Assembly: GCF_902859735.1 (NCBI RefSeq)
Contig: NZ_CADIJY010000009.1
Location: forward strand, 103,205-167,204
Direction of reading: 5' to 3'
Length of the DNA stretch: 64,000 nucleotides
From: Achromobacter aegrifaciens
GTDB taxonomy: Bacteria > Pseudomonadota > Gammaproteobacteria > Burkholderiales > Burkholderiaceae_B
A program made the position numbers and the translations under genes. The notes beneath the pieces are model-generated. The model did no database searches and had not been told where the DNA came from. It was given only the letters and a program-made list of their open reading frames with translations. Positions 53,054 through 62,595 of the stretch are shown in pieces (position 1 is the first letter of the stretch; each line of letters opens with the position of its first letter).

Positions 53054-54622
53054 ATGAGCGATGTGCAGAACGTGCTGTTCATCATGGCCGACCAACTGCG
53101 GGCCGACCACCTGAGCTGTTATGGCCATCCTTATCTGCAGACGCCCAGCCTGGATGCGCTGGCCGCGCGCGGGGTGCGCTTTGACCGCGCCTTCGTGAAC
53201 TCGGGCGTGTGCGGGCCTTCGCGCATGAGCTACTACACCGGCCGCTATCCCTCGCGCCACGGCGCCACCTGGAACCGCGTGCCGTTGTCGGTCAACGAGA
53301 TCACGCTGGGCGAATACCTAGCGGGGCAGGGCCGCGAACTGGCTCTGGCCGGCAAGACTCACATCATCCCCGACAAGGCCGGCATGGAGCGGCTGTCGAT
53401 CGATGGTTCCTCGGAGCTGGGCGCGCTGCTTGGCCGCGGCGGCTTCACCGAACTGGACCGCTACGACGGCCACCACACGCCGGGCGACGAAAGCGGCTAT
53501 CCCGCCTTTCTGCGGCGCCACGGCTACGACAGCGCGGACCCCTGGACCGATTACGTGATCGCCGCGGTCGACGCCGCGGGACAGGTGGTCAGCGGGTGGA
53601 ACATGCGCAATGCACACCTGCCGGCGCGCGTGGCCGAGCCGCATTCCGAGACCGCCTACATGACGGACCAGGCGCTGGACTTCATGAAACGGCGCGGCAG
53701 CCAGCCCTGGGTGCTGCACCTGAGCTACGTGAAACCGCATTGGCCCTACATGGCGCCGGATCCCTACCACAAGCGCTACACCCCGGACCAATGCCTGCCA
53801 GTGCGGCGCAACCATGAAGAACTGGAGAACGCGCATCCGGTGGTCGCGGCCTACCGGCAGCAGGAAGAGAGCGTCAGCTTTTCGACCGACGAATGCGTGC
53901 GCGTGGTGCGTCCCGCCTACCAGGGCCTGATCCGGCAGCTGGACGACCATCTGGGCCGGCTGTTCGACTACATGGAAGGCGCGGGCCTGATGAAGAACAC
54001 GCTCATCGTGTTCACCGCGGACCATGGCGATTTTCTCGGCGACCATTGGCTGGGCGAAAAGGAGTTGTTCTACGACACCGTGCAGCGCGTGCCCTTCATT
54101 GTCATGGACCCGTCGGCTGCGGCCGACGCCACGCGCGGCCGCGCGTTGGACGACATGGTGGAAAGCGTGGACCTGGTGCCCACGGTGCTGCGCGCGCTGG
54201 GCAAGCCCGGACCCGGCCATCGGCTGGAAGGCCGCGAATTGCAGGCCTTGCTGCACGGCCGCGATGGCGCGACTCCTTGGCGCGATTGCGTGTATTCGGA
54301 GCTGGACTACAGCTTCCGCCAGGCCCGCCTGTTGTGCGGCAAGACGCCGCAGAACGCCCGCGCCTGGTCGGTGCGCACGGACCGCTGGCGCTACGTGTAC
54401 TGGCTGGACGAGCGTGAACAACTTTTCGACCTGCATGCCGATCCGGACGAGTTCCAGGACCTGGGCGCGAGCAGCGCGCATGCGCAAACGCGCCTGGAGC
54501 TGCGCCAGCGGCTGCTGGAATGGATGCTGCGCGGCAAGCGCCGTACCACCATCAGCGACGAGGCCGTGGAAAAGGCGACCAACGCCCACAAGCGGGCCGG
54601 AGTGTTTTTCGGGCAGTGGTAG
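53054..54622 (+). CDS. Sulfatase-family hydrolase (alkaline phosphatase fold)
   Basis: 522-aa enzyme with the formylglycine signature CGPSR at residues 53-57 followed by YYTGRYPSRHG, and metal residues in FIMADQLRADH and VFTADHGDFLGDHWLGEK. No signal peptide, so cytoplasmic. It resembles both arylsulfatases and phosphonate monoester hydrolases; the two cannot be separated from sequence. Activation needs a formylglycine-generating enzyme, not seen in the window. The start ATG follows AGGAGG. Confidence 0.9.
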   Translation: MSDVQNVLFIMADQLRADHLSCYGHPYLQTPSLDALAARGVRFDRAFVNSGVCGPSRMSYYTGRYPSRHGATWNRVPLSVNEITLGEYLAGQGRELALAGKTHIIPDKAGMERLSIDGSSELGALLGRGGFTELDRYDGHHTPGDESGYPAFLRRHGYDSADPWTDYVIAAVDAAGQVVSGWNMRNAHLPARVAEPHSETAYMTDQALDFMKRRGSQPWVLHLSYVKPHWPYMAPDPYHKRYTPDQCLPVRRNHEELENAHPVVAAYRQQEESVSFSTDECVRVVRPAYQGLIRQLDDHLGRLFDYMEGAGLMKNTLIVFTADHGDFLGDHWLGEKELFYDTVQRVPFIVMDPSAAADATRGRALDDMVESVDLVPTVLRALGKPGPGHRLEGRELQALLHGRDGATPWRDCVYSELDYSFRQARLLCGKTPQNARAWSVRTDRWRYVYWLDEREQLFDLHADPDEFQDLGASSAHAQTRLELRQRLLEWMLRGKRRTTISDEAVEKATNAHKRAGVFFGQW

Positions 54623-54635
54623 GCCGGGCTGGCCC

Positions 54636-54672
54636 CAGCCGCCGGCCCGCGTTCGGCGCGAGCCGGCGGCTG
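54636..54672. terminator. Hairpin between convergent sulfatase and fadD genes
   Basis: CAGCCGCCGGC (54636-54646) pairs perfectly with GCCGGCGGCTG (54662-54672), 15-base loop, no T-tract. Fills the gap between the two stop codons. Confidence 0.45.
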
Positions 54673-54679
54673 TCCAGTC

Positions 54680-56377
54680 TTAACCCGGCTGGCGGACTTG
54701 CGCCTGCACGGCTTCCTGCGCCGCCGGTTTCAGCTCGCGGCGCAGGATCTTGCCGACGTTGGTGCGGGGCAGGTCATCGCGGAACTCGATGTAGCGGGGC
54801 ACCTTGTAGCCCGTCAGCTGCTTGCGGCAATGCGCGATCAGGGTCTCGGCGTCCAACGCCGGATCCTTGCGGATCACATACAGCTTCACGGCTTCGCCTG
54901 AGCGCTCGTCGGGCACGCCCACCGCCGCCACTTCGCGCACGCCGGGATGCAGCGCGGCCACGTCCTCGACCTCGTTGGGATAGACGTTGAAGCCGGACAC
55001 CAGGATCATGTCCTTCTTGCGGTCCACCAGGAACACATAGCCCTTTTCGTCCACGTAACCCACGTCGCCGGTACGCAGGAACCCGTCGGCATACAGGACC
55101 AGCGCGGTTTCGTCGGGCCGTTGCCAGTAGCCCTGTGTGACCTGGGGACCGCGCACGCAGATTTCGCCGGTCTCGCCCACGCCCAGTTCTTGGCCCGCAT
55201 CGTCGCGGATGGAAATGTCGGTGGATGGCACGGGCAGGCCGATGGAACCGGTGAACTCCTGCACGTCCAGCGGATTGATCGTGACCGCGGGCGAGGTCTC
55301 GGTCAGGCCATAGGCCTGCGCCAGCGAGCGGCCGGTGACGGCGCGCCAGCGGTCGGCCACCGAGCGCTGCACCGCCATGCCGCCGCCCATCGTCAGGCGC
55401 AGCCGCGAGAAATCCAGGCGCGCGAAATCCGGGTTGTTGAGCAGGGCGTTGAACAGCGTGTTCACGCCCGTGAAGGCCGAGAACGGCACCTTGCGCATTT
55501 CCTTGACCAGCCCGGGAATGTCGCGCGGGTTGATGATGAGCAAGTTGCTGGCGCCCATCTTCATGAAGGTCAGGCAGTTCGCGGTCAGCGCGAAGATGTG
55601 ATACAGCGGCAAGGCGGTCACGATGCACTCCTCGCCTTCGGTCACCAGCGGCCGGACCCAGGCATAGGCCTGGCTCAGATTGGCCACCAGATTGCCGTGG
55701 GTGAGCATGGCCGCCTTGGCCACGCCGGTGGTGCCGCCGGTGTATTGCAGGCAGGCCAGGTCGCGCTGGTCCAGTTCCACTTCCGTGAAGGGCGCGGCGG
55801 CGCCGGCGCGCAGCGCATCGCCCAGCCGGATGGCGCCGGGCAGCGACCACGCGGGCACCATGCGCTTGACGCGGCGGACCACGAAGTCCACCAGGCGTCC
55901 CTTGAGCGGTCCCAGCAGCTCGCCGATGGACGTCACCACCACGCGTTCTATCGCGGTGCCGTCCAGGGCCTTCTGCACGGTAGCGGCAAAGTTGTCGGCG
56001 ACCACGATGACGCGGGCGCCCGAATCGACCAATTGGTGCTGCAGCTCATGCGGGGTATAGAGCGGGTTGCAGTTGACCACCACGCAGCCGGCGCGCAATG
56101 CGCCGAACAGGCATACGGGGTATTGCAGCAGGTTGGGCATCATGAGCGCGACACGGTCGCCGCGGCCCAGGCCGTTGGCGTGCAGCCAGGCCGCGAAGTC
56201 GCGCGTCAGCCGGTCGAGCTCGGCGTAGCTGAGGGACTTGCCCATGCTGATGTACGAGGTCTTGTCGGCGTAGCGCCGGCAACTTTCGCGCACGACCGAC
56301 ACCAGCGTTGTCACGCCGTCCATTTCGATGTCCGCAGGCACGCCCGCGGGGTAGCTTTTCTGCCAGATTCGTTCCAT
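54680..56377 (-). CDS. fadD: Long-chain fatty-acid-CoA ligase (FadD type)
   Basis: 565-aa AMP-forming ligase activating fatty acids for beta-oxidation. Motifs are LQYTGGTTGVAKAAMLTHGN (P-loop), YGLTETSPAVTINP, TGDVGYVDEKGYVFLVDRKKDMI and the C-terminal lysine in LPRTNVGKILRRELK. The start ATG gives MERIWQKSYPAGVPADI, the usual FadD N terminus. Last gene of the minus-strand beta-oxidation block. Confidence 0.93.
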   Translation of the reverse strand: MERIWQKSYPAGVPADIEMDGVTTLVSVVRESCRRYADKTSYISMGKSLSYAELDRLTRDFAAWLHANGLGRGDRVALMMPNLLQYPVCLFGALRAGCVVVNCNPLYTPHELQHQLVDSGARVIVVADNFAATVQKALDGTAIERVVVTSIGELLGPLKGRLVDFVVRRVKRMVPAWSLPGAIRLGDALRAGAAAPFTEVELDQRDLACLQYTGGTTGVAKAAMLTHGNLVANLSQAYAWVRPLVTEGEECIVTALPLYHIFALTANCLTFMKMGASNLLIINPRDIPGLVKEMRKVPFSAFTGVNTLFNALLNNPDFARLDFSRLRLTMGGGMAVQRSVADRWRAVTGRSLAQAYGLTETSPAVTINPLDVQEFTGSIGLPVPSTDISIRDDAGQELGVGETGEICVRGPQVTQGYWQRPDETALVLYADGFLRTGDVGYVDEKGYVFLVDRKKDMILVSGFNVYPNEVEDVAALHPGVREVAAVGVPDERSGEAVKLYVIRKDPALDAETLIAHCRKQLTGYKVPRYIEFRDDLPRTNVGKILRRELKPAAQEAVQAQVRQPG

Positions 56378-56425
56378 ATGCCGGATTTCCGTGTGTGGCC
56401 TGTACAGCAAGAGAGCCTTTGGGCC

Positions 56426-57016
56426 CTAGCCGCCCAGCAGGGCTTTTTTCAGGGAGGCTTGCGCGGGCTTGTCGCCCAGCCAGACCCTCAGCAGGGCGCG
56501 CGCGAACGCGGGGCTGTCGATGCGGCCTTGCGGCTTGCCGTTATCGGTGACCGCGACGCCGCGGGCGTCGAAATCCAGGTCGACCACGTCGCCTTCGCGC
56601 ACCGCGCCGATTTCCGCCATCAGGGCGGACAGGCGGGCGGCCGGCGCCTTCAGCTCGGCCAGCTCTTGCGCTGATGTATTGTCGCGCAATCCGTCCTGCA
56701 GGGCTTCGTCCAGGCTTTTGCTGTCGACGTCGCGCAGCAGCAAGAGGCGCATGCGGCGCGGCTCGTCGCTGTTGACCAGCGCAGCCGCATCGCCGCTTTT
56801 CGCGGTGGCGTACAGCGCCGCCACGTAGACCTTGACGACGAACTTGGTGCGCACGCCGGCGCCGTTCAGCACCAGCGCGCGGCCGCCTTCCGACAGGCTG
56901 TCCGGAACGCGCAGGCCGGCGACTTCGACGTCGGCGGCCTGTGCGGGGGCGCCGGCCAGGCAGGCGGCAAGCATGAGGCTCAGGGCGGCGATTCGCCCTC
57001 CGGGGATGCGACGCAT
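56426..57016 (-). CDS. Exported chalcone-isomerase-like protein
   Basis: 196-aa protein with signal peptide (AALSLMLAACLAGAPAQAA) and a chalcone isomerase-like fold: VAGLRVPDSLSEGGRALVLNGAGVRTKFVVKVYVAALY, split here by position, then AFARALLRVWLGDKPAQASLKKALLG at the C terminus. Bacterial members of this family bind fatty acids or are of unknown role; a link to fatty-acid metabolism fits the context. It overlaps the upstream DUF4442 gene by 37 bases. Confidence 0.85.
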   Translation of the reverse strand: MRRIPGGRIAALSLMLAACLAGAPAQAADVEVAGLRVPDSLSEGGRALVLNGAGVRTKFVVKVYVAALYATAKSGDAAALVNSDEPRRMRLLLLRDVDSKSLDEALQDGLRDNTSAQELAELKAPAARLSALMAEIGAVREGDVVDLDFDARGVAVTDNGKPQGRIDSPAFARALLRVWLGDKPAQASLKKALLGG

Positions 57017-57525
57017 GATTCTCCTCCAGTGTTCTTCTGCTTGTAGAACTTCTTGTCTGCGATATAGATCGTGCGTTCCACGGCGGCGTAGACCACGCCG
57101 TCGCGGTCCTTGAGTTCCACCGTATAGGTCCGGGTGGTTTCATGGTCGCGCGCGAGGATTGCGCGGATTTCCGCGATTTCGTCGGGCGGGAGCCGGAAGT
57201 CCGCATACAGCGTGGCGTACGCCGGCTTGCGGAAGCGTATGGTGGCCGCCTTGTCCCACACGATGTGGTCCGCGCCCAGCGCGGACATCAGCATCGTGGG
57301 GTGGGCGCCGTCGGTCACCGCGAACAGCGAGCCGCCGTACATCGAGCCGACGATATTGCGGGTACGCCGCAGCAGCGGCAGCTTGATGCGGATGTGATGG
57401 AAATCCGCGGATACATGCACCACTTTGCCGCCGGTGGCGCGGAACGCGGGATGCAGGTTGAAGCCCACCCGCATCAGGCGCGCCCGCCAGGTCGGCGACA
57501 GGTTCTTGAACCAATAGGGCTTCAT
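56980..57525 (-). CDS. DUF4442 (hotdog-fold, thioesterase-like) protein
   Basis: 181-aa protein starting MKPYWFKNLSPTWRARLM, with the DUF4442 hotdog core: NIVGSMYGGSLFAVTDGAHPTMLM, WDKAATIRFRKPAYATLYADF and RTYTVELKDRDGVVYAAVERTIYI. Likely acts on acyl-CoA or acyl groups. It lies 17 bases after the thiolase stop and overlaps the chalcone-isomerase-like gene, so co-transcription with beta-oxidation genes is likely. Confidence 0.85.
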   Translation of the reverse strand: MKPYWFKNLSPTWRARLMRVGFNLHPAFRATGGKVVHVSADFHHIRIKLPLLRRTRNIVGSMYGGSLFAVTDGAHPTMLMSALGADHIVWDKAATIRFRKPAYATLYADFRLPPDEIAEIRAILARDHETTRTYTVELKDRDGVVYAAVERTIYIADKKFYKQKNTGGESCVASPEGESPP

Positions 57526-57542
57526 GTTCCGCGCCGCTCCGC

Positions 57543-58742
57543 CTACATCGCCTCGAACAGGCCGGCCGCGCCCATGCCGGTGCCGATGCACATGGTCACC
57601 AGGCCGTACTTGCCGCCGGTGCGGCGCAGGCCGTGGGTCAGGGTGGCCGTGCGGATCGCGCCCGTGGCGCCCAACGGGTGGCCTAGCGCGATTGCCCCGC
57701 CCAGCGGATTCACCTTGGCCGGATCCAGCTTCAGCTCGCGGATCACCGCCAGCGATTGGGCGGCGAAGGCCTCGTTCAGTTCGATCCAGTCCAGCGCGTC
57801 CTGGCCGATGCCGGCGCGTTGCAGCACCTTGGGGATCGCGGCGACCGGGCCGATGCCCATGACTTCGGGCGGTACGCCGGCCACGGCGAAGCCGGCAAAG
57901 CGCGCCAGCGGGCTCAGATTGAATTCGCGCAGGATGCGGTCGGACACCAGGATCACGGCGGCGGCGCCGTCGGACATCTGCGAGCTGTTGCCGGCGGTGA
58001 CGCTGCCGCGCGCGGCGAACACCGGCTTCAAGCGGGCCAGCGCCTCGGCGCTGCTGTCCGGGCGGGGACCTTCGTCCGTCTCGACCAGGCGGCGCGCGAC
58101 GCGCACCGTGCCGCTGGCGTCGCCGGGCTGGCGCGACACCGTTTCATAAGGCGTGATCTCGGCGCGGAAGTGGCCGGCGGCGATGGCCGCGCAGGCCTTC
58201 TGGTGCGAGGCCAGGGCGAAGGCGTCCTGGTCCTCGCGCGAGACCTTCCAGCGTTCGGCGACCTTCTCGCCGGTCAGGCCCATGCCGAAGGCCATGCCGA
58301 TGTTTTCCTGGTGTTCGAAGATGGCGGGGTTCATCGACACCTTGTTGCCCATGATCTGCGGCATGGCGCTCATGGATTCGGTGCCTGCGCCGATCATGAT
58401 GTCGGCCTCGCCGGTGCGGATGCGCGCCGCGGCATCGGCCACCGCCTGCAGGCCTGATGCGCAGAAGCGGTTCACGGTGACGCCGGCCACGCTTTGCGGC
58501 AGGCCGGCGAGCAACAGGCCGATGCGGGCCACGTTCATGCCTTGTTCGGCTTCCGGCATGGCGCAGCCGGCAATGACGTCATCGATGCGCGCGGCATCCA
58601 GGCCCGGGACCTGCGCCAGCGCGCCATTGAGCGCGGCGGCCAGCATGTCGTCGGGACGGGTGGTGATGTAGGCGCCGTTGCGCTTGCCCACCGGCAGGCG
58701 CGTGGCGGCGACGATGTAGGCGTCTTGAATCTGCTTGCTCAT
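57543..58742 (-). CDS. fadA: Acetyl-CoA acyltransferase (thiolase, FadA type)
   Basis: 399-aa thiolase cleaving 3-ketoacyl-CoA in beta-oxidation. The catalytic Cys94 is in VNRFCASGLQA; the C-terminal GGAIALGHPLGATGAIR (His) and VTMCIGTGMGAAGLFE (second Cys) are complete. The gap to the upstream dehydrogenase/hydratase gene is one base, so the two are tightly coupled. Confidence 0.95.
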   Translation of the reverse strand: MSKQIQDAYIVAATRLPVGKRNGAYITTRPDDMLAAALNGALAQVPGLDAARIDDVIAGCAMPEAEQGMNVARIGLLLAGLPQSVAGVTVNRFCASGLQAVADAAARIRTGEADIMIGAGTESMSAMPQIMGNKVSMNPAIFEHQENIGMAFGMGLTGEKVAERWKVSREDQDAFALASHQKACAAIAAGHFRAEITPYETVSRQPGDASGTVRVARRLVETDEGPRPDSSAEALARLKPVFAARGSVTAGNSSQMSDGAAAVILVSDRILREFNLSPLARFAGFAVAGVPPEVMGIGPVAAIPKVLQRAGIGQDALDWIELNEAFAAQSLAVIRELKLDPAKVNPLGGAIALGHPLGATGAIRTATLTHGLRRTGGKYGLVTMCIGTGMGAAGLFEAM

Positions 58743-58743
58743 G

Positions 58744-61134
58744 TCAGTTCCTCAGGGGCTTGCCGGTGTCGAGAGTGTGGCGGATGCGGGCCTGGGTTTC
58801 AGGCGTGCGCAGCAGCGCCACGAATTCCTTGCGCTCCACGGCCAGCAGCCATTCCTCGTCCACCTTGGCGCCGGTGTCGACCTCGCCGCCGCACAGGGCC
58901 ACGGCGGCGCTGCGCGCCACGCGGTAGTCGTGCGCGCTGATCATGCCGCCTTCGCGCATGTTGACCAGCACCATTTCAAAGTTGGCGATGCCATTGCGGC
59001 CCGCGACCGGAATGTCGCGCAAGCGGGGCGGCGGCGTGTAGCCCGCCTCGGCCGCGGCGCGGGCCTGGCCGATGGCGACGTACAGCAGCTCGTCCGGATG
59101 GAACACGACGATGTCATGCTCGCGGGCGAAGCCCGTGGCGATGGCTTCCAGCGCGCTCTTGGCGACCTGCGCCGTGGCGATGGTCTGGAACACCGGTTGC
59201 AGATAGGGGAAGACCTCGCCCGGCGTGGCTGTCTTGGCGGCCAGCGCCGCGGCGCGGCCGGCGAATTCCTTGCTGCCGCCGCCCGCCGGAATCAGCCCGA
59301 CGCCGGCCTCGACCAGCCCGATATAGCTTTCCAGCGCCAGCACGCGGTGCGAGGCGTGCATCAGGAATTCGCAGCCGCCGCCCAACGCCATGCCCTGCAC
59401 GGCCGCCACGGTGGGAATCTGCGCGTACTTGAACGACTGCGAGGCGCGCTGGAACTTTTCAACCGTGGCCTCCAGCATGTCCCATAGCCCGGCGGCGCAG
59501 GCCTCGGCGACCTGCTGCAGGTTGGCGCCCACGGCGAAGGGCGCGTCATGCCAGATGACCAGCCCGTCGTATTCGCGTTCGGCGCGCGCCACCGCCTGCA
59601 GGATGCCGTCGAGCACTTCCGCGCCCAGGGTGTGGTTCTTGGAGGTGACCGAGAGGATGGCCACGCCGGCGTCGACCTGCGGCAGGTTCCACAGGCGCAC
59701 GCCTTCGTTTTCCCAGATCGTGACGCCGCGCTCGCTGGCGCCTTCGCCGTACACACGCTCGGGGAACAACTGGCGGCGGTACACCGGCAGCGTCGAACGC
59801 GGGCTCAGCTGGCCGGTACGCGCGGAGTAGGAGCCTTCGGGCGCATGCGCGCCATTGCGGCCGGGTTCCAGCGCCCAGGCCGGCAGCGGCGCGTCGCTCA
59901 TGGCCTGGCCGGCGGCGATGTCCTCGGCCACCGCGGCGGCGATGGCCTGCCAGCCGGCGGCCTGCCAGGTTTCGAACGGACCTTGGGCCCAGCCGAAGCC
60001 CCAGCGCATGGCCAGGTCCAGGTCGCGCGCATTGTCGGCCACGTGTTCGAGTTGCACGGCGCTGTAGTGGAAGATGTCGCGGAACAGGCTCCAGAGGAAC
60101 CGGGCCTGGGGATGGCTGCTCGCGCGCAGCGCGGCGAAGCGCTTGCCCGGGTCGCGTTCCTTGAGCAGGGCGGCGACTTCGTCGGCCAACTTGCCGGCGC
60201 TGGGCACATAGTCCTGCGCCTTCAGGTCCAGCACCTGGATTTCGCGGCCCTGCTTGCGGTAGACGCCGGCGCCGGTCTTTTGCCCCAATGCGCCCTTGGC
60301 GATCAGCGCGGAGAGCCACTCGGGCAGCTTGAAATAGCGGTGCCAGGGGTCGTCCGGCAGATTCTTTTCCATGGTGCCGACCACGTGGGCCAGCGTGTCC
60401 AGGCCGACCACGTCGGCCGTGCGGTAGGTGGCGCTCTTGGGGCGGCCGATCTTCGGGCCGGTCAGGGCGTCGACCTCATCGAACGCCAGGCCCAGGCGGG
60501 CCGTGTGGTGCATGGCTGCCAGGATCGAGAACACGCCGATGCGGTTGGCAACGAAGTTGGGTGTGTCCAGCGCGCGGATCACGCCCTTGCCCAGGGTCGA
60601 GGTCAGCCAGGTTTCGAGCTGATCCAGCACGGCGGGCTGGGTGTGCGAAGTGGCGATGATTTCCACCAGCCGCATGTAGCGGGGCGGATTGAAGAAGTGG
60701 ATGCCGCAGAAGCGGTCGCGCAGGCCCGCGGGCAGGGCGTTGGCCAGCGCGTCGATCGACAGGCCCGATGTATTGGAGGCGATGATGGCGCCCGGGGCCA
60801 GGTGCGGCGCGATGCGCTCGTACAGCGCGGTCTTCCAGTCCATGCGCTCGGCGATGGCCTCGATGACCAGGTCGCAGCCGCGCAGCTGTTCCAGGTCGTC
60901 GTCGTAGTTGGCGGGCGTGATGTACGCCAGGCGCGCCGCGCCGGCCAGGGGCGCGGGCTCCAGCTTCTTCAAGCCGGCGATCGCTTTCTTGACCGTGCCG
61001 TTGCGGTCGCCTTCGGGGGCGGCCAGGTCGAACAGCGTGACGGGCACGCCGGCATTGGCCAGATGGGCGGCGATCTGCGCACCCATGACGCCGGCCCCCA
61101 GGACGGCGACGTGTTTGACGACGAACTTGCTCAA
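58744..61134 (-). CDS. Bifunctional 3-hydroxyacyl-CoA dehydrogenase/enoyl-CoA hydratase (FadN-like order)
   Basis: 796-aa fusion. N-terminal NAD-binding site VAVLGAGVMGAQIAAHLANAG and dehydrogenase core (IIASNTSGLSIDALANALP, CGIHFFNPPRYMRLVEII), then a second dehydrogenase C-terminal part; the crotonase hydratase domain is at the C terminus (about 460-650: AEREYDGLVIWHDAPFAVGANLQQV, AVQGMALGGGCEFLMHASH, GLVEAGVGLIPAGGGSKEF). This is the reverse of FadB/FadJ and the same as B. subtilis FadN. Forms a pair with the thiolase. Confidence 0.93.
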   Translation of the reverse strand: MSKFVVKHVAVLGAGVMGAQIAAHLANAGVPVTLFDLAAPEGDRNGTVKKAIAGLKKLEPAPLAGAARLAYITPANYDDDLEQLRGCDLVIEAIAERMDWKTALYERIAPHLAPGAIIASNTSGLSIDALANALPAGLRDRFCGIHFFNPPRYMRLVEIIATSHTQPAVLDQLETWLTSTLGKGVIRALDTPNFVANRIGVFSILAAMHHTARLGLAFDEVDALTGPKIGRPKSATYRTADVVGLDTLAHVVGTMEKNLPDDPWHRYFKLPEWLSALIAKGALGQKTGAGVYRKQGREIQVLDLKAQDYVPSAGKLADEVAALLKERDPGKRFAALRASSHPQARFLWSLFRDIFHYSAVQLEHVADNARDLDLAMRWGFGWAQGPFETWQAAGWQAIAAAVAEDIAAGQAMSDAPLPAWALEPGRNGAHAPEGSYSARTGQLSPRSTLPVYRRQLFPERVYGEGASERGVTIWENEGVRLWNLPQVDAGVAILSVTSKNHTLGAEVLDGILQAVARAEREYDGLVIWHDAPFAVGANLQQVAEACAAGLWDMLEATVEKFQRASQSFKYAQIPTVAAVQGMALGGGCEFLMHASHRVLALESYIGLVEAGVGLIPAGGGSKEFAGRAAALAAKTATPGEVFPYLQPVFQTIATAQVAKSALEAIATGFAREHDIVVFHPDELLYVAIGQARAAAEAGYTPPPRLRDIPVAGRNGIANFEMVLVNMREGGMISAHDYRVARSAAVALCGGEVDTGAKVDEEWLLAVERKEFVALLRTPETQARIRHTLDTGKPLRN

Positions 61135-61146
61135 GGCAGTCTCCTG

Positions 61147-61186
61147 AAAAAAACGAATGGCGGGCCGGACCGGGCCGGACCGCCAT
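61147..61186 (-). terminator. Terminator after the FadL-type gene
   Basis: On the minus strand ATGGCGG pairs with CCGCCAT (61086-equivalent arms at 61180-61186 and 61057-type position 61157-61163), reinforced by an inner CCGG/CCGG pairing, followed by TCGTTTTTTT. It separates the FadL transcript from the dehydrogenase gene. Confidence 0.7.
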
Positions 61187-61196
61187 CCGGGGCGGG

Positions 61197-62519
61197 TTAG
61201 AAGCGGGACGACAGCTGTATGCCCAGGATGTGGGCATTGCTGTCATAGGTGCCCGCCACGCGGCCCTTGGTCAGCTGGTTGCCGGACGTGGTGTCGATGT
61301 CCGTCTTGCGCAGGTAGAGATAGGTATAGCCCACGTCCAGCGTGGTGTCCTTGGTGGCCTGCCACTGAATACCGGTCGAAAGCCAGTAGCGGTCGTTGTC
61401 CGGCAGCGAGGTCGGACGGTCGGCTTCCTTGTACACGGGCGATTGGTCGAAGGCGACGCCGACCTTCCACTTCCAGTTGGGCGCGAACTTGTAGTTGGCG
61501 CCCAGCGCGACGCGCCAGCTGTCGCGGAAGTTCAGCGGCAGGTCGTCGTCGCGCGCACCCGGCCCCGAGTTGCGGATCTTCAGATTGGGAATGCTGCTCC
61601 AGCCGGTCCACGAGACGTCGCCCAGCAGTTCCCAGCGTTCGTTCAGCTGGTGCGCCGCGCTCAGGATCAGGGTGTCGGGCAGGGACACGGTGGCCTTGGC
61701 GTCGAACGACACCGAGTTGCCGCGCGGATAGATGCTGGTGATGTCGGTGTCGCCCTTCGCGGTGTGCTTGATCTTCGAGCGGTAGGACAGGCCGATGCGG
61801 GTGTCTTCGGTGGGTTGCAGCATGAAGCCCACGTTCCAGCCCCAGGCATCGCCCTTGAGATTCAGGTCGGCGTCGCCGGTGGTGCCCAGCGGCATGCCGG
61901 GAACCGGCAGCACGGTCTTCTTCTTGTAATTGGCGTCGATGTGCTGCCAGTTCACGCCAAAGCCCATGGAGAACTTTTCGTTGACCTTGTAGGCGATCGA
62001 GGGGTTGACGTTGATCGTCTTGATCTCGAACTTGTTGGAGTGGTACTGGCCCACCCAGCCGTCGTCGTACTCGGTCATGAGCCCGAACGGGGCGCCCACG
62101 CCCAGGCCGATGAACCATTGCTCGTTCAACTGCCAGGAGGCGTACATATTGGGCACCACGCCGAGGTTGCCCGCGTCGCCGCCGTTGCCGCCGGTCGGGC
62201 GCGATCCGCCCAGTCCGGTGCCCGGCAGGCCGGGAATGCTGGGGTTGCGGCTGTCGCCGTTGTCTGAAAACTTGAATGACGGCTTGATCAGGTTGACGCC
62301 GCCGGACACATTGAAGCCGGGCAGGTAGGTCATGCCGGCCGGGTTGTAATAGATGATGCTGGCGTTCTCCGGATTCGCCGCAGAGCCTGCATAGGCGTTG
62401 CCCAGGCCGCTGGCGTTCTGCTCCAGGAGCTGAAAGCCGGCCGAGTGCGTTGCCGTGGATGCGCCCAGGCCGACCACGAGGGCCGACAAGGTGCTCAGGG
62501 ACAATGAACGTCTGCTCAT
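61197..62519 (-). CDS. fadL: OmpP1/FadL-family outer-membrane fatty-acid transporter
   Basis: 440-aa long-chain fatty-acid channel. Signal peptide, then the FadL N-terminal hatch GFQLLEQNASGLGNAYAGSAA and NPENASIIYYNPAGMTYLPG; barrel strands follow, with a C-terminal Phe (HILGIQLSSRF) for insertion. The start ATG follows GAGGAGG-type sequence upstream. It sits between two beta-oxidation fusion genes, with its own terminator. Confidence 0.94.
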   Translation of the reverse strand: MSRRSLSLSTLSALVVGLGASTATHSAGFQLLEQNASGLGNAYAGSAANPENASIIYYNPAGMTYLPGFNVSGGVNLIKPSFKFSDNGDSRNPSIPGLPGTGLGGSRPTGGNGGDAGNLGVVPNMYASWQLNEQWFIGLGVGAPFGLMTEYDDGWVGQYHSNKFEIKTINVNPSIAYKVNEKFSMGFGVNWQHIDANYKKKTVLPVPGMPLGTTGDADLNLKGDAWGWNVGFMLQPTEDTRIGLSYRSKIKHTAKGDTDITSIYPRGNSVSFDAKATVSLPDTLILSAAHQLNERWELLGDVSWTGWSSIPNLKIRNSGPGARDDDLPLNFRDSWRVALGANYKFAPNWKWKVGVAFDQSPVYKEADRPTSLPDNDRYWLSTGIQWQATKDTTLDVGYTYLYLRKTDIDTTSGNQLTKGRVAGTYDSNAHILGIQLSSRF

Positions 62520-62595
62520 GGTACTGCCTCCTCGTGATGGATGATGTCTCTATGGCACTGCCGGTCTTGTCGTTCCGGTTTAGGTTGTACAGGTC

